Origin: Symsagittifera roscoffensis
Taxonomy: Eukaryota; Xenacoelomorpha; Acoela; Convolutidae
Reading direction: 5' to 3'
DNA length: 64,000 nucleotides
Assembly: GCF_963678635.1 (NCBI RefSeq)
Contig: NC_087071.1
Coordinates: forward strand, 6,587,624-6,651,623
Made by a program: the position numbers and the translations under genes. Every line of letters starts with the position of its first letter. Positions within the stretch are counted from its first letter, which is position 1. Of the stretch, positions 45,535 to 54,885 are shown piece by piece. The notes under the pieces are model-generated. The model ran no database searches. It worked only from the letters and a program-made list of their open reading frames with translations, and had not been told where the DNA came from.

Positions 45535-46662
45535 AAAAACCTATCAAAAATTGCTACCCAACAGTCACAAAGTCAGTCTTCACCGACATCATCCCAAGAT
45601 AACCCAACAACACCTTCAACTACTCAAAACCCTCAAACATCTACACGAATTTCCTTTCAAGATAATCCATACACTTTTGAAGAACGACACGCTCGTTTAT
45701 CTGAACCACTAGAACCAGTTCAACGACAAGCACCTTTGAGTGAACCAACATATAACCTATACCCAACACTACCACAAGAACTAAGTAGAATACGAAATTT
45801 TAGTCAAAATCAAAACACAACAGAAATAAATAGACAAATTATACATCCTCGACGAAATAGAAATTTTCAAACTCCCCGAGTCCAGTTTGAGATACCTCAA
45901 TCACCATCACAAAGCACTCCAGAAAATCCCACTGCCATCTTACCAGAAACCCCTACACTTCTTTCACAACGAAGTACTTCAAGCCTACCCTCAGATTACT
46001 TAGGTTCAACACCAACATCTGAACAAATACGTGAAAATCCCTTTAATCCCCCAAACCAAACATCACGACTACCATATTGGACAACACATTCATTCACACG
46101 AGGTGAACCAAATTTGATCAATGACCCAATAGACATTTCTACAGATACAACATCCTCATCACTACCAGAAACATTATCACTACCATCAACACCATCAATT
46201 AGTCAAGTTTCACCGACGCCTTTTAACTTAAATTTTCCAAATAATCTCGACGCAAGATATCGAGAACAATCATCAACAAATATCCCTTTAAGACTAGATT
46301 GGAATACATTTACAGCACCTCCACCATTATTTGGACAACATCTAGAAAGTAATCGCCTTCACAACTGGGCACTTAATAGATTACAATATCGACAAGACAT
46401 TCACGACGATATCCGTGATCACAATATCCAAATACTCCAACAAAACAGTTTACAATTAAAGTTTGAAATCACAGTTAAATTAAACAACATTACTCAACAT
46501 CCCTACCCATTAAATCCACCAAACAAAACAGCTCAATCACTACCACCAACATTTATAACCACTGAAGTAATATATAAATACGACAGATATACCAAAAAGA
46601 CAATTGGTTACATCACATTTTATAACCCATACTCAGGATTATCATACACATGTATATTCTAA
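45535..46662 (+). CDS. Orphan Pro/Ser/Thr-rich protein upstream of env
   Basis: Open from 45535; the first ATG is 45736 (308 codons), but the 67 codons upstream have the same Ser/Gln/Thr/Pro composition. The real mRNA may therefore enter through a splice acceptor (for example after CCCAACAG near 45565). Residues 1-180 (from the ATG) are low-complexity Pro/Ser/Thr/Asn. The last 125 look folded, with helical LHNWALNRLQYRQDIHDDIRDHNIQIL and then beta-rich sequence. No signal peptide or membrane segment. It overlaps the env start by 13 bases. I recognise no family. Confidence 0.7.
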   Translation, partial: KNLSKIATQQSQSQSSPTSSQDNPTTPSTTQNPQTSTRISFQDNPYTFEERHARLSEPLEPVQRQAPLSEPTYNLYPTLPQELSRIRNFSQNQNTTEINRQIIHPRRNRNFQTPRVQFEIPQSPSQSTPENPTAILPETPTLLSQRSTSSLPSDYLGSTPTSEQIRENPFNPPNQTSRLPYWTTHSFTRGEPNLINDPIDISTDTTSSSLPETLSLPSTPSISQVSPTPFNLNFPNNLDARYREQSSTNIPLRLDWNTFTAPPPLFGQHLESNRLHNWALNRLQYRQDIHDDIRDHNIQILQQNSLQLKFEITVKLNNITQHPYPLNPPNKTAQSLPPTFITTEVIYKYDRYTKKTIGYITFYNPYSGLSYTCIF

Positions 46663-49268
46663 AATTATTATTTTTTCTCCAACTCCTTTTTCTAGTAATC
46701 TCAAATCAAAACATCAACCCTTCTCCCCGCACAGGACCCCAAGATTTATTAGTAACACATTACGGTTGTGAAGAAAACGAACAAAAAACACTACACAAGT
46801 ATGCAATAAATCAAGTATCACAATGCGAAACAGAACCCCAAGCAATAGAAACTACAAATGTAATAGCAACACTTTATTCAAAAGCCCGAGCAACAACAGT
46901 TACAGGATATAAATTCACAGCAACATTTTCCGAAAAGAAAGTACATTGTTCACAAGTCTCGAACGGAATTAAAAACCGACTTGACCATGAATCATTCTAC
47001 CAGAGTAATATAGAACGACTTTTACACCTAAATCCCAAAGATTGTAAAAACGAGTTACTTAGACTAAACATCACACAAAATAAAAACTCAGATAGAAAGT
47101 TAGTATACTTTCAAGTTTTTTCAGACTCTGTACATCAATCACAACTTGAAAGATACCAAGGACATATAAAACTAGATGACAAATACCCATATAACGGCGC
47201 ACACGGACGATTAACCTATGACATACACGACAAACATTGGATACCACACATTGGTATAAATAACCCATCAAACTGCAAAGCAGACACAAAAAATAAAGGA
47301 TACCAAGAGATAATGTTTTTCGATTGGAAAATACAACTCGAAAAAATACAACTCACACGAGATTTATCAGACAACACAATGATCTATCAAGGAATCAGAT
47401 TACCTTAAAAAAATGATCAAGGTTATTGCGACCCTACAACTCGAACACAAGCAACAATTGTTTGGTTCCCTGAAGACACATGTACAACATTTCAAGTAGC
47501 AAAAATACACGCTCGTATGATAAAATTTCACGAAAAATATTTTATACAATCAATACCATATGCACAAGTAAATCCATTACGAAAAATAAGTTCTGATTTT
47601 CGAAACATTCAAAATATAGAAAATAAAATAACACGTTTTCAAGTATATCAAGAAACAGAACTCGCATGTAAATATAAAAACCCACTTCACAAAACACAAT
47701 ACTCTGAAATATTAGTTGAATACGAAAATGGATTCGACATGTCCACTGGAAAGATAAAAGTCGACCCATACGCCACAAGTAAACCCCTAAATGAAGGAAC
47801 ATCATATATACCAGTTAATTTTCAAAAGAATACAGGTCAACCTGGTGGACATCTAAAACCCCAAGACACTCAAAGCACACGTTTACAAGAACTATCACTA
47901 ATGAATAGTACATATTTTGGTAATATCCACTATGATATTCACCTAGACATGAAACTAGACTATACGATTAGCCGAATTTTTCAAGAAATTTCACTCTCCG
48001 AATTAGAAACACTACACCAACTATGCGAATTAGAAAGAACACAAATATTACAATCATTTGCACTAGCAGTATTAAAAATACCCTACGCAGGATATTTACT
48101 ATCAGGAAATAGATCAAATTTTTTAGACTATGAAGGAAACATCTTATGGTTTTATACTTGTACTAAAAAAGTATCACCACTATACGTTTTTGAAGATAAA
48201 CGATGCTATAAAAGAATCCCTATCTTTTATAAGAATAAAGTACATTTCGTTGACACACTTTCACGAAGAACCTATTTCTGGGATACCGCAGTCCCATGTG
48301 GATCAGAAAATATCCACAATGTAGTACAACTAAACCCTGATGAAGATAAATATTACCTTCTCACCCCATATCCCACATTAATGCAATCACTCAAAAAATT
48401 TTCACCAGAAAGCATTCGCGCTATTGCTCGAAAACCAAATATAGACTTACAATCAATAGGAATATATTCAAAATCAGATATTCAACATCACATTCGAACA
48501 CAACAATTTCAAGAATTATTAACACAATTGGACACTATACAAAGACAATCAATTGACCAAAACTTACGCAAACTTGCAGAAACCGCAGGATTTGCCGACA
48601 TCTATACGCAAGACTATAGCGGATATTTTAAAGACATTAAAGATTATATATATCTAAACGGTGAAAAATACCATCCCCAAGATATATCACCCATCAATAT
48701 TTTTAGCTTTGTAACACTCAAAAATGAAATTCTTGATTTTCTAGGATCGCCCTACTACATCTTAGAAAAATTGACTATTTTATACGCAATGTTTAACTTT
48801 ATTGGATTTCTTTTCTCACTTTTAAAAGGAATCTACAACACATGTGCTATACACACACAAGTAAACAGACAAGCAAGCGTAGCACGCATACTCTTTGCAG
48901 GATTTTTTAGAATCTTTTCTACATCTATAAACAAAATTCTTTTAGACGCACAAATAAAAGAATACAATACAAAAATAGCAACACGACAGAACACATACGA
49001 CGAAGAACATAACAATGTAGACACAACCCCAACAGCACCACAGTTACCACCCCTACCACATAACCATCCACTATCCCTAGTCCCACGAAATTTTCGAAAT
49101 TTAGCAATAACACATAATCCAAATTTTCGACCAACCATATCACAAAGCCCCATCCAACATATAATGACACACCAACCACAAGATGGTAATACTTATGAAC
49201 AAATTATTGAACAACCCCATACCACCGCTTTTCAATCTCAAAATAATAATTTTTTTAGCCCACGATGA
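46650..49268 (+). pseudogene. Envelope-like glycoprotein (TAA at 47406)
   Basis: A signal peptide lies at residues 1-18 (hydrophobic Leu/Phe run after MYILK). The ectodomain has many cysteines and several NxS/T sites (NIT, NST, NRS). A conserved-looking Cys-rich block from about 48020 (CELERTQ, GNRSNF) to about 48300 (FVDTLSRRTY, PCG) precedes a membrane segment at about 48768-48835 (LTILYAMFNFIGFLFSLL) and a long, Pro-rich cytoplasmic tail. A single TAA at 47406-47408 splits the frame; both sides are in the same phase. The layout is that of a viral membrane-fusion glycoprotein, expected on the cell and particle surface. I do not assign it to a fusion-protein class. Its stop overlaps the next gene as ATGA. 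Confidence 0.8.
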
Positions 49269-51073
49269 GCCGACAACTTGGATCCCTACACCGATCAAAT
49301 TCCCACCCAACCAACCTCACCACTCCAATCCCAATAATACCACTTTTTGCTTTTCCGCCACCCGATTTCCCATCCAGTAATGTAACATCAGGCATGAATT
49401 CCGATACTAATTCACACATCTCAGTTTTATACTCCACCTCACAACTCAATAACCCGAATATTGAAACCCCCGATGAATTTGCCGACTCTGAACCATCTCC
49501 ATCCAATCATTTTCACACCAATTCTTCAAATTTTTCCCAACCCCCTTTTCAACCCATACTACCAAATAACCCTGACCCAATCAATTCTACACCCTCTTAT
49601 GCTTCCCAAGTCACTCCAACCTACTCCTCACTTCATTCAGACCAATCATCTCATTCTCCAGACACCCCCCGAATCTCCCCAGAATTAGATAATTTTATTA
49701 CCCTACAACAACAACCCTACCACCTTGACACCCCAACCATAAACCAAATTTCATCCACAATAGATTCATCCAACCCCCCTACCCCTACACCCTCTTCAAT
49801 TTATACTGAATCATTAGCACCATCATCCACATCTACTGAATCTTCACTCAGCACTAATAGAGCTTACCGCACTTTTAAAAGAAAGTTCCCCAACCATCCT
49901 TTCCCAGCGAAACCAGGAACAGCCCGTGAATATATCAACCATCCAAAACACACTAACACAAAAGAATTTTTAGCTATCACCTTACCCTCATTTCCACAAT
50001 ACACCTTAAACACCCCTCACGATACTAACGAAACACGCAGCTTTGTAGACGAATACGTTTTAATGCCTACTCTTCCTTGGACCTCATATTATCATTTTAC
50101 TAATCCTCTTTGCTTACCTTTATCCAACACTCACAGCGATATAGAACGGAATAAGGACATGCTATATCGACTCACTACACCACTAACACCTAGACAATTT
50201 ACTTACATTGGATATAAAAAATCACTAAAAACCCACACAGCACCCCGAGCTAATGAATATACACTAGAATATTACGATCATAACATCATCAGAACTAACC
50301 AAGATCAATTCTTAGACGACGATCGCTTCGCTAACCCACAAATCACCGAGAAATTTTTCATTAAAACACCATATGTATTTACACTAAATATCTTCGATCG
50401 CAAGTTTGACCACATTATTTCAGAAGCACGAACAGACACACAAGCCTACGAAAGTTTTAAAGAACGCTTCCAAATATTTTCACTAACCTTTCATTTCCTT
50501 GCACCACATGAAAGAGATTTGCACTGCTCACACGATATTATGTTGCGCACTAAACAAACTCACACATATACATATTATCGTTTCATCCAAAATCACTTTG
50601 ACCTACACACTCCCTCCAGACAACCACACCATCGTTTTCAATTCATCAATTCCAAATACACCTCACCATTCTTTCTTAACTTCACATATTGCATTAAAGA
50701 TACTAACCTTCATGGTATTCTTCGAAATTATGATCCCATAACCCAAATGTATATCATTTGCCCCATCACCAAGACCTTCAACGCCGAAGAATCCCGACCC
50801 TTCCTTATCCCACACGAATTTGTACAACCTATAGAAATCCCCATTTTAGAATTCATCCACAACACTAAATTCAATCACAAACTATATAATCTAATCCAAA
50901 ACACACCTTATGAGTTTGCAGTTGGCACTGAAGAACTAACCACCATTAAAGCACTTCAATTGCTCTGGCCACTGCTTCAAACTAAAAATATCATCCGCAT
51001 CTTAGCTAAACTACTAACAACTTCCGATCTCATCCGCGACATTTTCCCCCACGGATTTTTCCCCGACGACTAA
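49265..51073 (+). CDS. Orphan 602-aa protein downstream of env
   Basis: Intact frame. The ATG at 49265 is fused to the env stop (ATGA). Residues 1-205 are Ser/Pro/Thr/Asn-rich and probably disordered. Residues about 206-600 look globular, with aromatic-rich blocks such as FVDEYVLMPTLPWTSYYHF and FKERFQIFSLTFHFLAPHERD and a hydrophobic helical end (KALQLLWPLLQTKNIIRILAKLL). There is no signal peptide or clear transmembrane anchor. Its C-rich coding strand differs from the A-rich gag-pol, hinting at separate acquisition. No homolog is recognised; structural, accessory or host-derived roles are all possible. Confidence 0.8.
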   Translation: MSRQLGSLHRSNSHPTNLTTPIPIIPLFAFPPPDFPSSNVTSGMNSDTNSHISVLYSTSQLNNPNIETPDEFADSEPSPSNHFHTNSSNFSQPPFQPILPNNPDPINSTPSYASQVTPTYSSLHSDQSSHSPDTPRISPELDNFITLQQQPYHLDTPTINQISSTIDSSNPPTPTPSSIYTESLAPSSTSTESSLSTNRAYRTFKRKFPNHPFPAKPGTAREYINHPKHTNTKEFLAITLPSFPQYTLNTPHDTNETRSFVDEYVLMPTLPWTSYYHFTNPLCLPLSNTHSDIERNKDMLYRLTTPLTPRQFTYIGYKKSLKTHTAPRANEYTLEYYDHNIIRTNQDQFLDDDRFANPQITEKFFIKTPYVFTLNIFDRKFDHIISEARTDTQAYESFKERFQIFSLTFHFLAPHERDLHCSHDIMLRTKQTHTYTYYRFIQNHFDLHTPSRQPHHRFQFINSKYTSPFFLNFTYCIKDTNLHGILRNYDPITQMYIICPITKTFNAEESRPFLIPHEFVQPIEIPILEFIHNTKFNHKLYNLIQNTPYEFAVGTEELTTIKALQLLWPLLQTKNIIRILAKLLTTSDLIRDIFPHGFFPDD

Positions 51074-52651
51074 CAGGTAAGTATGAATTATACATATTAC
51101 TAACTAATTAAAATATTAGAAACTCACCATTCTTTATCCATGTTTTCCTTAGAATTTTAGCCTTCATCCGGCAATCATCTAGAAAATTCACAAAAGAAAA
51201 ATAAAAAATCGAAAACTTCTTCAAACAATTTAAAACTCTATTAATTCTTTGCACCAACAAATTAAATAAATTAAATACCAAGCAGTAAATCTAATTATGA
51301 TGAAAATTTGTAACTTAATTTTTCCCAATAAATAGCAGTAAAATTAAAAATTCTATGTAGTAAATTGATAAAACGAAAATGCAGTACTAACCTTTTGATA
51401 ATTCTATTCATTCGCACAGAAATTCTATCCACATTCGCACAGCTCGCCCACGAAGAATTGTTTAAAATAATGATTTTCAGTTTCAAGCTTTCGTACTCAA
51501 TAACTCTAACACAAGATAACATGTTTCAAACTTTCCTTTAACCCGGTTGGAAAGGAATTATACACTAAACAACACTAACCAACGCAGCTTACTAAACACC
51601 ACAAATCATAGAATAACAGCATGATTAGGAAAAGGAAACCAACGGTACCCAAACAGGATTAACCCAGTTTAAAACTGGATAATTTATTCTTTTGAAGACT
51701 ATTATAAAGTCTAAGAAAGAAATAATAAAACACAAAAAAGTCGAAAGACAAACCCATACCACAAACAATTTGATTTTTGAAAAAAGGACACAACCAACAA
51801 GACATAAGAAAAACCACAACAAACCCAACATAAAACGTTGTCACATAACAGGACCTCTCACAAAAACCGCATGCAATCATACTCCCACTCCTGGCCTAAC
51901 CCACCAGGAAGGACGTCCTGAGCATGCTCTATAGCCGGCCTAATCCACCGCGCTACATCCACGCTTTGTGACACACACTCCTATTTTTAATAAGAGCTAC
52001 TCAAGGGTGAGTAACTCTTCAAAATAACTGAACTAAAACAAAAAGCTTTTGTGAAAACAACTAACTAAAATCATAATTAAAAAATATTAAACTAATAAAA
52101 GTTTTATAAAATGTAAATTATATTATGCAATACATAGATCAGAATACAACACCAAAGACGAACATCCAAATACAAAACGACCCCACTACACTCGAGAAAG
52201 AATGGCCAACTACAATCGATATGCCGCTCATAATCACAACTCAAAGGATTTAGAGTACGACTTGACTTCGCAGAAAAGGACTTCATTGAACTAGACCAAT
52301 GACCACCTCGATGTTCAAGTATACGTACAGATCCGAGTAACCAGGCATCCCCTCCACGCACAATCTCCACGCCATTCCCAGACAAGATCAGACACAAAAG
52401 AAATTCTCCACGAGAATCAGAAAAACCTGACATAGCCAACCATTCTGAAATCAGATTTGAGTTTGTTGCGGAAACACAGTCGTTGTCGAAAGAAGACACA
52501 ACGTTTGATGTCCCTAATTCCAGCATCCTGGAACTTCTCTAACAAGAGAAAACGGACAAGAAATATGATGTTCGCTAGATACCAACGTCCATCATCCATC
52601 CTTCGAATTGCAGAAAAACTATTCTAAAAAACTCTGTAAAACCCGGATGGG
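51074..52651 (+). other. 3' region of the element with consensus splice donor
   Basis: About 1.6 kb between the last large gene and the 3' LTR. CAG then GTAAGT at 51074-51082 is a perfect splice-donor consensus just after the stop of the 602-aa protein. The right half (about 51880-52640) is less AT-rich. Sense-strand coding-like sequence lies at 52255-52542. The antisense frame at 52104-52526 is probably its shadow. No clear polypurine tract precedes the LTR; the bases before 52652 are ACCCGGATGGG. Confidence 0.5.
52255..52542 (+). pseudogene. Possible decayed 3' accessory exon
   Basis: In one sense frame, 52255-52299 reads VRLDFAEKDFIELDQ, then TGA (52300). 52303-52542 reads 79 codons of varied, Ser/Pro/Glu-rich composition with no ATG (contains RNSPRESEKPDIANHSE) to TAA. 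Possible acceptors are GATTTAG (52253) and TTCGCAG (52273). It could be the 3' exon of a spliced accessory protein using the donor at 51077. It could also be captured host sequence. Evidence is compositional only. Confidence 0.3.
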
Positions 52652-53061
52652 TGGAACCTGATCTAAACTACATTTTATGATTGGATAAATTAGATATTTT
52701 ACCAATGTAAAGTATTTAATATTAACCAATCATGATCCATCTAACTAACAATCCACTTATTTGTAAGTGCTGAAATTACTTGTAATTTCAGCACCAGAGA
52801 GATTTGAATTTAACTTAGAAATTAGTTGAACTCTCCCGAGTACTTCAGCAGCCGCAATAAACCAGTATACCCTAGATCTATTGAGCCTAGCAGAGACTAG
52901 TTAAACAACCTGAGACTAGATAGTATAAGAGTAAGATTAGGATCGGTATTAGACTAAGAAGTTGCACGAATCTATCCAGCCGAAAATAAGATAGCGTGAC
53001 GAGCAGACGGTTTACCCTATCCGAAATTACTCTATGAGTTATACACTTCGGTCCTAACTCA
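52652..53061 (+). repeat. 3' LTR
   Basis: 410 bp, TGGAACC...ACTCA, 406 of 410 bases identical to the 5' LTR. It is followed directly by TTAT (53062-53065), the 3' copy of the target-site duplication. The hairpin is at 52767-52794. Confidence 0.95.
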
Positions 53062-53065
53062 TTAT

Positions 53066-54530
53066 GCACACAGTGTAAGCTTCAATCGAGTAGTTTTGAG
53101 CTTTGGCTCCGTACCATATATGCAGCTGACTAGACGTGTGCTCTGCAATTTGGCTGACGGCTATCTAAAATCTGGATTACTTTTAAGGAGAAAATCTAAA
53201 AAGTCCTGTGGCTGTTCCCATGCATGCTTCCTTCCTCAGTGGACCGCTTCTTTTGCCATTTTTTGTTCGCAGTTCTACCCTCGAGTGCATTGTTGAAGAT
53301 ATAAATCTTGCTGACCAAAAGAAAAAAAATGCTACTAGCTAGAAACTTATGGTACGAATAAACGAGCTGAACAACATTCCGCAGCAGATTAGTTTAACTA
53401 GTACGCTTATCTGACTTGTGAAAATTACGCTCTTAGCCGTCGATAACCAAGAACGTTTACTGAGGCCATTAACGGCGTGCTTAACAGATTTTATGGTGTA
53501 AAGGAGTGATCACTTCATCTCCGTTAAATCCGGAAACGAGCTATTTATTGTACTTTCATTAACCTAATAAAAATCCTGATTTGTTTTTGAAACTGAACCC
53601 CAAATCAAACTAGTGCTGATAATATCAAAGAAACCTTTAGTGCATTTAATCAAGTCAGACTTATGTTTCTAAACACTCCAGAAAACGTTCGCGGAATATG
53701 TTCGGTCCCAAATAGTAGCACGTCAGCGAAGCGTTATTACTCTTGTTTGCATATATGTTGAGACTTTCAAATTTTTCAGTGCAGAGAAAAATCTTTTCCA
53801 GCTTTGCCAGCCAAAAAAAGGCAATCGTTTCTACGCGACCACCATTATCCCGAGCATTTTTTGCTTCCGTCACAGTATTTTGTCAAAAAGTCCGTTCCGT
53901 AATTCATCAGCAATTAGTTGTGATAAGGTTGAGATATGTACTATGAGCTCATGAAACGGAATTTGTATTCTGAAAAAAGCAAAAAAACCAACCGCGTTGA
54001 GCCAGTGGCGTCCGATTTTCCAGTAGAGCACTTAAGTTATCGCTAATCACCGTTATTGAAAGGCGAAAATTAGTTTTTGAACGTTTTCTTTAACCATTCG
54101 GCTATCCTACGAGAAACTCTGTTTCCTTATTTCTTTCATGACCCACGTAATGTTTATTGGATTGCTTTCTTCAAGGTACGCAAGTTCATGTGAGAGTGCT
54201 AAGGACCGTACTATCTCTAGATGAGGGATAACTTCGGTATTTTGGTCGTAGATTGGCACCAAAGTTGTGGGAGCTGAGAAAAAGACATTGTTTGCATCAA
54301 ACAAAAAAAATACAGAAACTCCATCGTCACTCCGTCACAAATTCTTTTATGGGAAGTATAGCCCTCCCAATGAACCAGATCAAAGTAAAGCATGGGAGCG
54401 AATGGTGCGCATTTGTAAGTTCGTCACCTACACTTAACCACCTAACACACCACATCAATTTGAGCATGGAAGCGAATGGTGCGCAAGTAGTATATGTTTG
54501 GGTAGTTCAGCCGGGGGGGGGGGATGCGGA
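53066..54530. other. Old flanking DNA, no supported gene
   Basis: Single-copy-looking DNA beyond the element, somewhat less AT-rich. Several 60-70-codon frames on both strands (for example minus 53661-53873 and 54107-54304) have balanced composition and may be remnants of a decayed retroelement or gene, but I see no diagnostic motif. A direct repeat ATGGGAGCGAATGGTGCGCA / ATGGAAGCGAATGGTGCGCA occurs at about 54391 and 54465, and a G homopolymer at about 54513-54521. Confidence 0.35.
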
Positions 54531-54535
54531 CCCCC

Positions 54536-54885
54536 CTGTATTAACATAGGCTATAGTTTTCCCAATGTATTAAGATAGGGAATAGGTTTCCCAATGTATT
54601 AAGATACGAGGTTTTAGATGGTAAGTTTCAGAAGAATTTTTGGCGGCCGATCTTACTATGTTTTAAGATAGTGTTTAGATTTCCCATGTATTAAGATACG
54701 AGGTTTCAGATGGTAAGTTTCAGAAAATTTTTTGGCGCCCGTTCTTACTATGTTTTAAGATAGTGTTTAGATTTCCCATGTATTAAGAAAGTGTATAGAT
54801 ATCCCTATGTATAAGGACTAGAAATTCCTTGTATTAACATAGGGAATAGATTTCTTAATGTATTAAGATAGGGAATGGTAAGGTT
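54536..54885. repeat. Tandem repeats with ATGTATTAAGATA core
   Basis: Short units TTCCCAATGTATTAAGATAG recur many times. A longer unit of about 105 bp (ACGAGGTTT...GATGGTAAGTTTCAGAA...TTTAAGATAGTG) is present twice (about 54606-54705 and 54706-54805). Confidence 0.8.

Larger units (their letters stand above)
34229..53061 (+). mobile_element. Complete 18.8-kb env-carrying Ty3/gypsy-type retroelement
   Basis: 410-bp LTRs at both ends start TGGAACC and end ACTCA, with TTAT duplicated outside (34225-34228 and 53062-53065). A primer site starts two bases after the 5' LTR. The internal order is leader, gag, protease-RT-RNase H-integrase, two small membrane proteins, an orphan protein, envelope-like glycoprotein, a second large orphan protein, and a 1.6-kb 3' region. 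A DX35E integrase placed after RNase H, a DSGA protease and a YLDD RT place it in the Ty3/gypsy lineage; the order is that of errantivirus- or retrovirus-like elements. LTRs differ at four of 410 positions, yet gag, pol and env carry inactivating changes. It is about twice the usual size of such elements. Confidence 0.95.

Noticed and set aside
35899-47408. Altered genetic code or systematic stop readthrough explaining in-frame stops
   Set aside because: TAA, TGA and TAG all occur once or twice, at sites where older copies have sense codons (two cases checked), and one-base frame changes are also present. Lesions or read errors are simpler.
51900-51970. tRNA gene on the minus strand
   Set aside because: Sequence around GGATGTAGCGCGGTGGATTA vaguely resembles an A box, but no B box or cloverleaf can be drawn.
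52104-52526. 140-codon minus-strand ORF inside the element's 3' region
   Set aside because: The sense strand of the same segment has a more protein-like frame (52303-52542); the antisense frame looks like its shadow and ends in low-complexity hydrophobic sequence.
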